DNA from: Strigamia acuminata
Taxonomy: Eukaryota > Arthropoda > Chilopoda > Geophilomorpha > Linotaeniidae
NCBI GenBank assembly: GCA_949358305.1
Contig: CASHSZ010000136.1
Coordinates: forward strand, 1-64,000
Reading direction: 5' to 3'
DNA length: 64,000 nt
Positions 1-10,445 of the stretch are shown here, in pieces; position 1 is the first letter of the stretch; each line of letters opens with the position of its first letter. Below the pieces are notes generated by a model, which had not been told where the DNA came from, ran no database searches, and saw nothing but the letters and a program-made list of their open reading frames with translations. A program made the translations under genes and the position numbers.

Positions 1-991
1 GGCCGACAGAAGGGCAGCCGAGCTGGCCGCCGGGCGACAGCCCCGACTTCCGTCTCGACCGCAACACTCGCCACAACCGAGAGGGACAGCGACAAGGGCG
101 CGCGCGCGGGTCCGCCCTCTAACGCACGATGAGTTTTATGTATATCTAGGGATCCACGTCTTGGCCGGCTACAACAAACAACCCGAATTGCGACACTACT
201 GGTCGAGCAGCAACGTCGGCGATCTCGGTGCACCGGCCGTTGGGCGAGCCATGACACACAAGAGGTTTCAGGAGATTTCGCGGTACCTTCATTACGGCAC
301 GCAACCGTCTTACCAACGGTTGCACGTTACCGGCTCTGCACGCGGCCCCGATGGCGGCAGCACAACGGCGGAAAGGGTGTCATTTTTGAAAGAACGCGAA
401 CAGGACGACCGCGCGATGAAAGTTCGCTTGTTCGCCGACCTGGTCAACAAACGCTTCCGCGCATGTCGGCAACCAAGGACGACGCTCTGCATTGACGAGT
501 CGATGATCGCCTTCCGAGGTCGATCAAAGATAAAAGTGCGTACATTTATTTATTTATTTATTCATCCAGTTGTCTACATTTGTTCATTCGTTCGGCAAAT
601 TTCTTCCAGGTCTTCCAACCGGCCAAACCCATCAAATGGGGATTTGAACTTTTCACGTTGTGCGAAGCGGGCACCGGCTACGTGCTGAACGACGAGGTGC
701 ACTTGGGTAAGCGCACCAAGATGTATTTTGACCCGGACGAAGAGCCGGAACCAGAGTGAGTCAATTCATCGCCTTTTCTATTTCACCTCGGATTGCTTTA
801 CTCCGAACTTGCTAGGTATCCGGGCAGTGTCCTCGGACGCATCGTCGTATACGTGGCCAGACACTATCTCGGCATGGGGTACACTATCGCCTGCGATAAT
901 CGATTTTCGTCCGCCGTGTTATTCGAACACCTCTTCACCCGCCACAACACCATGGCCGTGGGGACGCTGCGGGCCAATTCGGCCCAGATGC

Positions 992-1427
992 TATTGGTTT
1001 TGCAGTGAATTCTTTCGCCATTTGTTAATGTTGCGCGTTTCAGAATTAGCGTAATAGATGTGTACGCCTGTTACTGCGAATGCATGTTTCATCTGTGTTG
1101 TTGTGTTTAGTTTTCTACGCATTATTCTGTTTACTGTTCTCAGCACGGATGGACAACTTTGTGTTTTGGGTGTGCATGTCACCACTGGATATCCGTAGAT
1201 GGATCTGTGTTATTTATTCTTTTGTAAAGAACAAATTCATATCAAATAATATGGATTTGTTCTCCTTTTATTGTGTATCCCGTTTAGAGACTATGTAGCC
1301 TCGAAACGGCATTCGTTTTATGTTTTCCGAGAATTAAACATGGCGGCCACGCTTTGTGCTTACCGCACAGTTTAAATCCGACGTCTTATTAATGGATTCG
1401 ACACACCACTCGCTCCAAGAAACAATA
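992..1427 (+). repeat. copia 5' LTR (436 bp)
   Basis: Matches 7212-7647 base for base as far as I compared, and begins TATTGG and ends AACAATA, giving 5-bp inverted termini TATTG/CAATA instead of the common TG/CA. It contains AATTAAA near 1334 as a possible polyadenylation signal and an AACATGGCGGCC motif near 1338. Confidence 0.95.
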
Positions 1428-1429
1428 CC

Positions 1430-1448
1430 TGGTAGCAGAGGATGGTTT
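1430..1448 (+). other. copia primer binding site, initiator-Met tRNA
   Basis: TGGTAGCAGAGGATGGTTT lies two bases inside the 5' LTR. It is the exact complement of the 3' end of the conserved eukaryotic initiator methionine tRNA, including the CCA. Initiator tRNA is a usual primer for copia elements. Confidence 0.93.
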
Positions 1449-2491
1449 GCATCGTTAGCAACCATCTCGGGACGATAAGCGGACTTCGAGAGCGGTAACG
1501 ACCATCGGACGTTCGCCGACACCGTCATTTTCGTCGCAGAGACGTATCGACGATTTTCGCGAAGTGCGAGCGATTCGGAAGTGTGTGCGGACGATTAGGA
1601 CGTGGTTTTTTTGGACAGAATAGTGTGAGAATTGTTTATTTTCGTTATAAATTGTTTATTTGCCAGTATAACGAAGTTTTACTTCGGTGGCGGCCATTTT
1701 CTTTGGATTGGACTTCATCGCGTACAACGGCGAAGCCAACCAGCGTGTGTTCGGGTCGAAACACGCTCGTTTACGTTGATTTCGTGGAGACAATCGATGT
1801 GCACGTCGATTCGACGATCTTATTAAGATTTTCGACGTGGGACAAACGCCGTAGGTGCCGTTCTGGAGGAAATATACCCGACGACGGCCATTTTGCTTGA
1901 TTTCGTTGGAATCGAGAACGAGGACAGCAGTTTAGTACACCGTGTACGACTGCCAACGTGTGAAGACCTGTGCGGGAATAAATTTGCACACAGGCGACAG
2001 CTATTTGCCGTGAATTGGTTCACGAAGGCGCGGACGAGCGCAACCATCGTACGAGGCAAGGATTCCGTACGAACGACGTTGGATCGACGTTTTCTCATCG
2101 TGGGATCAAGTTGCGACGCATTTCCCGCAACGACGCCGATCAACACAGTGTTTATTATTATTTATTTTCGGGGTCGTGAAACTTTGTATAGATTTAAGTT
2201 TTTGTTTCTGGGTCCTTTAGAATATTCTGCACCCTTTAGGCATTCGCCTAGTGCAGTCTTATTTCGGTTTGGGCTTGTCCGTGGTACAAGGTAGCCGTCC
2301 CGCGCCACCAGGTTGGCGGTCGGAAGCTATCAGGGCGACCAAACTCGAGTATTAATCCTTCTTATAAGGATTTCCCCGGGAAGATTGTTATTATTTTCGC
2401 CTATTATTTTGAGGGAATTGTTGTGTGAAAGTGTATTGGTGTTTAGTGCATCGAATAGTGATTTTGTGTAATAATCTGTGGGATTGTGGAA
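1449..2491 (+). other. copia untranslated leader, about 1 kb
   Basis: The stretch between primer binding site and gag start holds only short ORFs without recognisable similarity. It is unusually long for a copia leader. It contains motifs such as GGCGGCCATTTTC near 1690 and GACGGCCATTTT near 1882, and a small palindrome around 2303-2322. I saw no second gene. Confidence 0.6.
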
Positions 2492-5400
2492 ATGGCGACC
2501 TACGAAAAGGACGGCGATTATCGAGATTATCGAAACATTAGGAAACTCGATGGTGACAATTATGAGTCCTGGTCAGTCCAGGTGAGATTAATTCTCCTAC
2601 AGCAGGGAGTCTGGAGCCACGTTAAGGGCACGGAGCCAAGTTTGCCTTCGACCGCCTCCGCGAAGGAGAAACGCGATTACGAAACGCGAGAAGCGAGGGC
2701 AATATCGACGCTTTGCCTTACGTGTAACGAGGCACAACAATCTGTGGCGGTTGCCCACGAAACGGCACAAGAGATATGGGAAGCCCTAAAAGCCGCCTAC
2801 CAACCGACCACTAGGGCAAGGAAAAACCGGCTCCGACGTGAATTTTTGCAAATGAAATTGCAAGAACGGGAGCAAATGGTCGTGTTTACCACCCGGGTGG
2901 ATCGGAAGGCGGGTGACCTGAAAAATGTGAATGTGACCATGTCTGGAGAGGACATTGCATTCCAGTATATGGACTTCCTCCCTCCGACATACGAGGGAGT
3001 GAAACAAGTTATGTATCACTGGTCAGATACTGAATTCACCCAGTCCAACGTCAAAGACCGACTCCTTGGAGAGTACAACCGTTTAAATGAACAGCACGAG
3101 GAATATGGTGCGCCGACAGCGGAATCTGGAGATAATTCGGGTGCATTCTACAGTCGAGGACGTTGGCAGAGGGGGCGCCCGACCCCAACAACCCAAACAG
3201 ACTATACATGCTATAATTGTGGTGGAAAATACCACTTTGCAAGGGACTGCAAAAAGCCAAAGCAAGGAGGAAATGACCCGACACGTGGAACTTTTGCACC
3301 GATGGCGCGCCGACAAGGACGCGCTGGTGGACGTTCTAGAGGAACCGGCGCAGGTTCAAATCAAGCATTTTTGGACGAACCGTTGTCTTTCTACTCAGCA
3401 GTACATGCCATACAGCAAATGGATTTTCCTGTGATCTCATTGGCATCACAGAAAGCGCCGGAAAGAGATCCCGCCTGGTACATTGATACGGGCGCAACAG
3501 ACCATTTCTCATACAACTATGAATGTTTCACGAATTTTAAACCCCTCGAGAATTTTAGTGTACAATTAGGAGAGGGGAGTTCTGAGATTAGTGGTATGGG
3601 CGAAATTACCTTAATAGCAAATTATGGCAAGGGTGGACGCGAAATTACACTTAAAAACGTGTATTACGCGCCAAAATTTCGAAAAAACCTAATTTCACTC
3701 GGTCGTACAGACGAGGCAGGTCTGAAAACATTCATAGCTGATGGGAAATTAACAATGTTCGAATCAACGATGGACAAGCCAATGTTAACTGCGAAAAGAT
3801 TGTCAAATAGGATGTATCAAGTGAATTGTGCAATTGAAACTCAAAATGTAAACGCATCCGTATTGCCTACGCAAGGGAATACGGATGTCGTGGCGAATAA
3901 ATCGCCTGAAGTTGTTAAAGTGCCATTAACCATGAATTGTTATAAGAAAGCGTTATTAACCCCAATTCGTAAGTCGGAGAAATCCGCAAATGCTGTTGTG
4001 AATCCGAGTAGCGTGTTAGTAAAGCAGGGAAGCGCTGTAAATGCGACCAAAGCTCAACCAATTAAGAAAGTTGAACCAATTAAAGAAGAAATTTATGCAA
4101 AAGTAGTTAATGAGTTGGGGAACGGGGAAAGGAATGGTAAACCCGATAAAGCAGTACCGATGGATTATTGGCACGCCCGTATGGGGCATTTGCATGCGAA
4201 AGGAATTGTTGACATGGAAAAGTCAACCGATATTTATGGAATCAAATTGTCAGACAGGGAAATGAACACTTGTGATTCGTGTGCACAGGCGAAGAGCACA
4301 CGAGCAAGTTTTGCACCAATAGGGGATATCAGGTCAAAAGGAGTTCTGGATTTAATACATATGGACACCTGGGGCCATTCTTCAACAAAATCGATTGGAG
4401 GGGCAAGATATTTCCTATTATTGGTCGATGACTATTCCAGATTTATGTGGATAGTAACAATGAAAACGAAGGATGAAGTGCTAGGCCATTTTAAAACATG
4501 GCAATTACAATTAGAGTGCGCGACATCACGTAAAGTGAAAGCGATCAGAACGGATAATGGGGGTGAATTCGTATCAGCAGCTTGGGCGAAACATGCGAGT
4601 GATTCGGGAATCAAATGTGAGCGCACAACCCCCTACTCCCCTGAAATGAATTCTGTAGCTGAAAGAGGAAACAGAACCATAGTTGAAGGAATAAGAGCAA
4701 TGATGGCAGACACTGGATTGCCAAAGCGACTATGGGCAGAATTAGCACACACAATAGTGTATTTGAAAAATCGTTTTCCCCACTCAACATTGGGAGGCAA
4801 GACACCATATAACGTGTTTTTCAATCGAAAAATGTCTGTTAGACACCTCAAATGTATAGGCTCGAAAGCCTATGTGCATATCCCCGCACAAACAAGAAAA
4901 GATAAATTAGACAAGCGAGCATGGGTTGGAGCCCTGGTGGGATACGCACAAAGTACACGAGGTTATCGAGTTTGGGACCCAAAAACAAATAAGGTTTATG
5001 GGGTTAAACATGTAAAAATTGATGAAGGGACCTACTGGAATGAGGGGGACACAAGAGTTCAAAATGTAGACAAGACATTTGATTATATAAATCTTTCCAC
5101 TCAAGAAGAAGAATCAGATGACGACGTGATTCCTCAGGCTACAGCACCTGCGCCGACAGCACCTACACATCAAATGGTCTTACGAACTAGACCACCAGTA
5201 CCTTTACCCACGACCCCCAAACTAGTGCAAAAGGCATATGGCATGATAATGCCACTTGAAGAGGAACAGCCCATCCTTGAGGAGGAAGGAGCTGTGGGGG
5301 GGATTGAGATAGAGGGGGATGTGGCAGGATTAGATTTGTCAAAGTTGGAATTGGATTCAGGTGATGAACCTTTTGAGGATACTGTTGCCGAACAAGCAAA

Positions 5401-7195
5401 TACAACCGATGAGCCTGAAGAATTACTGAAATTGAACATGCAAGAATGGCAAAGATTTGCAAAAGTCCGTGCAAGGGGGAAAACAGCTGGAAAAGTGGAT
5501 GTTTATTACATGACACCTGGACAAGACCGTTGCCGGAGTCGCACTGATGTGATGCGTTGGTGTGAAGAAGAAGGTTTTCAATACGAGGAGGATTTGTTTG
5601 ATTTCAAACATGAACATCTGGAATTGCCTTATGCAGGTTTTTGCAGCATTGAGCCAGAGACTTACGAACAAGCTATTTCTGACAGGGATCGTTGGGATTG
5701 GTCAAAAGCCATGGACGAGGAAATTGATATATTTGACGAACGAAAAGTTTATACCGAGGTTGACATTGCTCCCGATCAAACATTGCTTGGAAGCAAATGG
5801 ATTTACAAATTGAAACGAGATCATACGGGGGCAATTAAACGTTTTCGAGCACGCCTTGTTGCACAAGGCTTTAAGCAACGACCGGATATCGACTTTAAAG
5901 AAGTCTTCTCGCCGGTTATTAATTTTGTCCTCATATTGATATTTTTCTGCACGCTAGTTGTTTTGTGTAACTGGCGCGACACGCACCTTGACGTAAAGGC
6001 AGCCTACCTTTACGGTGACTTAGATATTCCCCAGTACATGGCCATACCAAAAGGTTATCAAACCAAAACGAACAAAGGGAAATGTTGGCGCTTGGACAAA
6101 GCCCTATACGGCCTGCACCAGTCAGGCCGTATGTGGTTTGAAAAGTTACATGAAAAATTAATTGACATTGGTTTTACACCATTCCCGGGTCTCAATTGTG
6201 TTTATGTCTACAAGAGAGATGCGATTTTAATCGTTTACGTGGATGATCTCGTTCTCTTTTCAAGGGACGATTTTACTGAAAAATGTGTTCTCAAGTGGAT
6301 TTCAAATGCATTTGACATCGTGAATTTGGGACCCGTAACGATGCTATTGGGAATAGAATTTGAGCGTGTAGGCAAGAACATTTTCGTGCACCAGGGCAAA
6401 TATATTGACAAATTGTGCGAGAAATACAGAATTGACTACTCGCATCGTATCAAAGTTCCAGGAACCGTTGGTACGATGATCCGAAGTGTGCGTCCTGGTG
6501 AGCGAGTGGATGTGGAATTCCCCTATCGCGCGCTTGTTGGCAGTTTGCTATTCATTGCCATGAGAACAAGACCAGACATCTTGTTCTCAGTAATTGTGTT
6601 ATCACAATATAACGAGGTGCACTCTTACAAGCATGTGCAAATGCTGCTGCAAGTGCTAAAGTACTTATCTCAAACAAGGGATTTCTGCATCAATTTGGGA
6701 TTATGTAAGAATACAGGCATGTCGATTTACACAGATGCCTCTCATGCCTCGGATTTAGACCAGAGAAGAAGTTTCGGGGGGCACATCATCTACATTGGTG
6801 GGGTTCCCGTGTCTTGGGCTTGTCGCAAACAGAAATTGACAGCGCTCTCGGTGATGGAGAGTGAATTTATTGCCATCGTAGACGGTGTGCGGGAGGTGAT
6901 CTGGTTGGAGAGGTTGTTTGAAGCCGATGTCTTGCGTGATCCCCAGAGAGTTAAACCAATTGTATATGCGGATAGCACAGCCGCAATACAATACGCGAAA
7001 AATAGAATCGAAAATAGAGCGAACAAACATATAGAGGTTCGTTTTCACTTTTTGCGAGATTGGTACACAAAGGGAACTTTTGGAATACATCATATTCCGG
7101 GCGTGTCCAACGTAGCGGACATATTAACCAAATGGTTACCCTTCCCTCGATTATCGACCCTTTGTGAACGAATTTTTGCAGAGCGGCACAAATGA
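2492..7195 (+). CDS. gag-pol: copia Gag-Pol polyprotein with MBD-like insert
   Basis: A single ORF of 1567 codons makes capsid and enzymes from one polyprotein. Residues counted from the ATG at 2492: Gag N-terminal region with the DNYESWSVQV block (about 22-31); zinc knuckle CYNCGGKYHFARDC (240-253); protease DTGATDHFS with Asp332; integrase His/Cys zinc site (YWHARMGHLHAKG, then CDSCAQAK) and catalytic Asp625, Asp688, Glu724; an MBD-like segment (about 982-1039); reverse transcriptase with LGSKWIYKLKRD, YVDD (1249-1252); RNase H with TDASHASD and ADSTAA. No frameshift or stop interrupts it. The start ATGGCG sits in a good context and was preferred to an upstream in-frame GTG. The MBD-like block is not a normal part of copia Pol. 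Likely competent for transposition, judged only from intact motifs. Confidence 0.96.
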   Translation: MATYEKDGDYRDYRNIRKLDGDNYESWSVQVRLILLQQGVWSHVKGTEPSLPSTASAKEKRDYETREARAISTLCLTCNEAQQSVAVAHETAQEIWEALKAAYQPTTRARKNRLRREFLQMKLQEREQMVVFTTRVDRKAGDLKNVNVTMSGEDIAFQYMDFLPPTYEGVKQVMYHWSDTEFTQSNVKDRLLGEYNRLNEQHEEYGAPTAESGDNSGAFYSRGRWQRGRPTPTTQTDYTCYNCGGKYHFARDCKKPKQGGNDPTRGTFAPMARRQGRAGGRSRGTGAGSNQAFLDEPLSFYSAVHAIQQMDFPVISLASQKAPERDPAWYIDTGATDHFSYNYECFTNFKPLENFSVQLGEGSSEISGMGEITLIANYGKGGREITLKNVYYAPKFRKNLISLGRTDEAGLKTFIADGKLTMFESTMDKPMLTAKRLSNRMYQVNCAIETQNVNASVLPTQGNTDVVANKSPEVVKVPLTMNCYKKALLTPIRKSEKSANAVVNPSSVLVKQGSAVNATKAQPIKKVEPIKEEIYAKVVNELGNGERNGKPDKAVPMDYWHARMGHLHAKGIVDMEKSTDIYGIKLSDREMNTCDSCAQAKSTRASFAPIGDIRSKGVLDLIHMDTWGHSSTKSIGGARYFLLLVDDYSRFMWIVTMKTKDEVLGHFKTWQLQLECATSRKVKAIRTDNGGEFVSAAWAKHASDSGIKCERTTPYSPEMNSVAERGNRTIVEGIRAMMADTGLPKRLWAELAHTIVYLKNRFPHSTLGGKTPYNVFFNRKMSVRHLKCIGSKAYVHIPAQTRKDKLDKRAWVGALVGYAQSTRGYRVWDPKTNKVYGVKHVKIDEGTYWNEGDTRVQNVDKTFDYINLSTQEEESDDDVIPQATAPAPTAPTHQMVLRTRPPVPLPTTPKLVQKAYGMIMPLEEEQPILEEEGAVGGIEIEGDVAGLDLSKLELDSGDEPFEDTVAEQANTTDEPEELLKLNMQEWQRFAKVRARGKTAGKVDVYYMTPGQDRCRSRTDVMRWCEEEGFQYEEDLFDFKHEHLELPYAGFCSIEPETYEQAISDRDRWDWSKAMDEEIDIFDERKVYTEVDIAPDQTLLGSKWIYKLKRDHTGAIKRFRARLVAQGFKQRPDIDFKEVFSPVINFVLILIFFCTLVVLCNWRDTHLDVKAAYLYGDLDIPQYMAIPKGYQTKTNKGKCWRLDKALYGLHQSGRMWFEKLHEKLIDIGFTPFPGLNCVYVYKRDAILIVYVDDLVLFSRDDFTEKCVLKWISNAFDIVNLGPVTMLLGIEFERVGKNIFVHQGKYIDKLCEKYRIDYSHRIKVPGTVGTMIRSVRPGERVDVEFPYRALVGSLLFIAMRTRPDILFSVIVLSQYNEVHSYKHVQMLLQVLKYLSQTRDFCINLGLCKNTGMSIYTDASHASDLDQRRSFGGHIIYIGGVPVSWACRKQKLTALSVMESEFIAIVDGVREVIWLERLFEADVLRDPQRVKPIVYADSTAAIQYAKNRIENRANKHIEVRFHFLRDWYTKGTFGIHHIPGVSNVADILTKWLPFPRLSTLCERIFAERHK
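5435..5608 (+). other. MBD-like (methyl-CpG-binding) segment inside copia Pol
   Basis: The encoded segment runs from LNMQEWQRFAKVRARG to LFDF. It reproduces the family pattern of methyl-CpG-binding domains: a W near the start, an R-x-x-G loop, AGKVDVYYMTP, then RSR and a terminal FDF. Spacing Arg993-x9-Asp1003 and Asp1003-x11-Arg1015 equals the spacing of the Arg, Asp and Arg that read methyl-CpG in MBD2-type domains, and the two Tyr residues follow the Asp. It lies between integrase and reverse transcriptase, where copia elements normally have a variable linker. Function is inferred from this pattern. Confidence 0.8.
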
Positions 7196-7210
7196 AAAGA
7201 AAGAGGGGGA
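7196..7210 (+). other. copia polypurine tract
   Basis: AAAGAAAGAGGGGGA, a 15-base purine run directly after the stop codon and one base before the 3' LTR. It is the expected primer for plus-strand DNA synthesis. Confidence 0.9.
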
Positions 7211-7211
7211 T

Positions 7212-7647
7212 TATTGGTTTTGCAGTGAATTCTTTCGCCATTTGTTAATGTTGCGCGTTTCAGAATTAGCGTAATAGATGTGTACGCCTGTTACTGCGAA
7301 TGCATGTTTCATCTGTGTTGTTGTGTTTAGTTTTCTACGCATTATTCTGTTTACTGTTCTCAGCACGGATGGACAACTTTGTGTTTTGGGTGTGCATGTC
7401 ACCACTGGATATCCGTAGATGGATCTGTGTTATTTATTCTTTTGTAAAGAACAAATTCATATCAAATAATATGGATTTGTTCTCCTTTTATTGTGTATCC
7501 CGTTTAGAGACTATGTAGCCTCGAAACGGCATTCGTTTTATGTTTTCCGAGAATTAAACATGGCGGCCACGCTTTGTGCTTACCGCACAGTTTAAATCCG
7601 ACGTCTTATTAATGGATTCGACACACCACTCGCTCCAAGAAACAATA
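7212..7647 (+). repeat. copia 3' LTR (436 bp)
   Basis: Second copy of 992-1427, same length and ends, followed by the target duplication GATGC at 7648-7652 and then by the resumed transposase exon (CATCAGATTTTTCG). Confidence 0.95.
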
Positions 7648-8508
7648 GATGCCATCAGATTTTTCGACACTCAGACGATATCAAGGCAACCGGAGAGGTA
7701 ACGCATTTGCTCGGACGTGAACGCGCGTTTGATTTATTCAATTATTAATTTTTATTCTATCCATCTCTCTCATTTTTTTTTTTTTTTTTGTCGGCGATTT
7801 CATACAACGACAAAACGGTCGGTTGGTGCTCACTGCGTGGCGAGACACAACCACCGTGAGTTTGCTCAGTACGAACGTCGACCCACTGTCAGCGGCCGGC
7901 CGTGTCTTGCGTCGTATCGGTGGCAGGAACGTGGATATTGCATGTCCGGCGCCCGCACTGTCCTACATCGAAAATTTTCATTGGGTAGACGTCTTGAACC
8001 GACTTGTCTCCTCATTCCACATCGGACGCCGGTCCAGTTATTGGCACCGATACTTCTTCTTTCAAAAGCTGAATCAAGGTGGGGTCAAGGCCCCAATCTC
8101 TGATTATTATCATTATTGTTATCGTTACAATCTTAATCTCGACTCGTCGTTTTCCATTTATTCCCCGCAGTGTGTGTCAACGCCCGAATCAACATGCGCG
8201 GAGTCACAGCCTCCGCGCGCGGCGATCGATCGCAATTACAATTCCGAAGGGCACTTGTCGCTCAACTCTTGGCTCGGGAGAGGACGAGGACGACGACCAC
8301 GGCCTCGCGCGCGGCCCTACCTACTGGACCCGTCGTCCATCGAATGGAGCGCGCGGGGAAAAGTTGTCGATGCGTGGTGTGTCGCGAGGTCCACAAAGAA
8401 CGCCACGAGAGCAGTTTCTGGTGCGCTCCCTGCCGGACCCACCTATGTCGCCCACGCTACCGCAATTGTTTCCAACTCCACGAAGCCGGCGTGGGTAGAT
8501 TGCCGTGA

Positions 8509-8747
8509 TTTTCTATGCTCTTTTGTTTGTAAAACTAAATAAATAAATAAATAAATAAACTTTTATGATTTCCACCAGAACATGTAACAATTTTTTTTTA
8601 TCTATTTATTTATCGTGTGATAGATGCAGCGGTGGCGATGATGAGATGACAATAATAATAGTAATAATAATAATAATAATTAAAATAAGAATGGGCATCA
8701 ATTGACTCGTTGGTCTCGCGTCGGTTTTTGTATCGTCCGAGTCGCCC
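8509..8747. other. short spacer between convergent genes with microsatellites and poly(A) signals
   Basis: AATAAA occurs repeatedly near 8538-8560 on the + strand (likely end of the transposase transcript) and in (AAAT)n on the minus strand near 8600-8615 (likely end of the next gene). An (AAT)n-like run lies at about 8650-8685. Confidence 0.5.
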
Positions 8748-10109
8748 TCAAATTGTTTCGGGTTTTTCTGGTTGCTCGGTTTGAATGGCTTTGTCAAAAA
8801 GATCCGGGGGGCGACTCAACTTTGGAAACGACCCCTAAAAAGAGAGAGAGAATGAAGGGGGGAAAAAAAAAAAAAAAAAAAAAAGAAAGAGAAAGAAAGA
8901 AAGAAAGAGATAGATACACTCACGAATCTGGCGATCAACCGCGAACTCCGTTCTTGGTTACGTCGAATTTGCCACTCCTTCCGCAACCGGTCTTTGAGAC
9001 TTTCCACCAGCACTTCGAGCGCCTCTATCTTCGCGGCCCGAACCCCCAGCTCCGTTGAATTATTTTTCAACTGCTCCGCATAACCCCCTACATACCGGGC
9101 CCACGATATTCCTTGTCCGGGTGGGTGCATCGCCCACTCCCTCTGCTGCCTCAGGTCTTCTTTGCGACACTTCTTCTGCCTCTTTAGGTCCTTTTCGCGC
9201 CACTCCTCCAACTGAATTTTTTTTTCTCGCTCCAGTTGCGCGAGACGCAATTGTAATTGATGCTCCTCATATTCCTTATGGTATTTCAATTGTTGTCGGT
9301 ATTCTTTTTGGTGCCACGCATCCAGATCTTTCATCCTCTCTGTGATCATCAATTTTTCTTTTTCCTCCAGTTGCCCTCGAAGCGATCCTATCTCTCGCTT
9401 CAACTCCCCCAACTCGTCATCCACGACTCGACGCAACTGTCGCTGCTCCTCTCGTGTTTGTTGAATTTGCGCCAATAGAAACCGCGCGCTCATTGATTCT
9501 CCATTTTCTCGCTCTTCCTCTCCAATCGCGCGTTTCCGTTTCTCTCCAATCGCGCGTTCCCGATCCTCTCCAATCGCGCGTTCCAAATCCTCTCCAATCG
9601 CGCGTTCCAGATCTTCTCCAATCGCGCGTTTCCGATTCTCCTCAATCGCGAGTTCCCGTTCCATCTCGACATCTTCTCCCATCGCGGGTCGCTCATCTCC
9701 TCCTCCTCCCTCGCATGGTACTTCCACCTCAACCACCCCAATCTAGAGACACAGACCAGTAGATGGGTAAGTAAGTAAGTAAGTAAATGGACGAATTAAT
9801 GGATCGAGGTGAACCAAGGCACGACATTACAGATTCTCACTTCGATTTCGTGTTCCTCTTTAGCACTGCACGACGGTGCGTCGTTGACGTTGGCGGCGGC
9901 GGCGGCGACAATAGTGAGGGTGGCGTCATCGTCCCCTTCCTCGTCATCGACCTGGAAATAATTAATCAATCAAATCAGAAAAATATGCACATACGCGCCG
10001 TACCACTCCGTTTAATAGCCCGGGTTCATAAGCATGTAAACGCGCTTACCACGATAACGGGAATAGGTGGCCATCTTGGTCGCCTCTCTTCCTCACGCTT
10101 CGGTTCCAT
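8748..10109 (-). CDS. coiled-coil protein with RAIGED repeats, unknown function
   Basis: Four deduced exons on the minus strand: 10109-10050, 9951-9841, 9742-8924, 8834-8748, all joined in phase 0 by GT-AG introns; about 358 aa. Residues 1-20 start MEPKREEERRPRW; exon 2 is acidic then Ala-rich; exon 3 begins with five to six copies of a 10-aa unit (RAIGEDLERA and variants, DNA period 30 bp at about 9520-9655). A long charged heptad-like coiled coil follows (RQLRRVVDDELGELKREI to LKDRLRKEWQIRR). The tail from exon 4 is GSFPKLSRPPDLFDKAIQTE. No catalytic or membrane motifs were seen. The start is the first in-frame ATG of exon 1. I do not recognise the family; a structural or nuclear scaffold role would be a guess. 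Confidence 0.65.
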
Positions 10110-10343
10110 CTGAAAACAGACAATTTCGACACCGCTGAGAGAATAAAACGACGATGGTGGTGGCAATATCAATGTTGGTTTGTTGTGCCACGAGTTTCCG
10201 GTTGTTGGGAAAGTAGAATAGTTGGACCACTCGCTGTGTGACGCCGTCGAGCGAGGGGGCAGCCACACGTGCGCGGCGAACTGAAATGTCGTGACACTAC
10301 GGCGCTATGACGCGATACCTAGTGACACTAATTGCAAACAAAA

Positions 10344-10345
<2 letters not shown>

Positions 10346-10397
<52 letters not shown>

Positions 10398-10420
10398 ACA
10401 ACAAACAACAAACAACAACA
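10346..10420 (+). repeat. (CAA)n microsatellite
   Basis: About 75 bp of CAA repeats, ending with AAACAAC interruptions, just upstream of a tRNA-like SINE head. Confidence 0.95.
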
Positions 10421-10445
10421 CCGATAACGGCGACCTTTTATCGTC

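Larger units (their letters stand above)
992..7647 (+). mobile_element. complete Ty1/copia LTR retrotransposon
   Basis: A 6656-bp element with two 436-bp LTRs that I read as identical, termini TATTG...CAATA, a primer binding site, a single gag-pol ORF and a polypurine tract before the 3' LTR. A 5-bp target duplication GATGC lies at 987-991 and 7648-7652. Removing the element and one GATGC restores the frame of the surrounding piggyBac transposase exon. Intact ORF and matching LTRs indicate a recent insertion, later than the arrival of the piggyBac gene. Assignment to copia rests on domain order protease, integrase, reverse transcriptase, RNase H. Confidence 0.97.
1..8508 (+). pseudogene. piggyBac-type (PGBD) transposase gene, split by a copia insertion
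   Basis: Cut-and-paste DDE transposase gene, open at the left window edge. Deduced exons: 1-535, 610-755, 816-991 plus 7653-7697 (one exon split by the copia element), 7791-8078, 8171-8508. The reading frame passes all junctions. Family landmarks occur in order: the N-terminal LGIHVLAGYNKQPELRHYW block, first catalytic Asp in CIDESM, second in ACDNRFSS, the GTLRANSAQMP block, third Asp in TAWRD, an NARIN segment, and a C-terminal zinc-ribbon-like Cys cluster ending before the stop. Introns 1, 2 and 5 have GT-AG ends. The intron before 7791 has donor GTAACG but ends in TG after a long T run, with no AG available in the right place. Coding sequence is otherwise intact, so inactivation looks recent. 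Terminal inverted repeats of the transposon were not identified. Family assignment is firm; non-function is inferred. Confidence 0.85.

Noticed and set aside
1080-1298. Small ORFs in the copia LTRs and leader
   Set aside because: They occur in noncoding LTR/leader sequence and show no similarity to known products; identical copies reflect LTR identity only.
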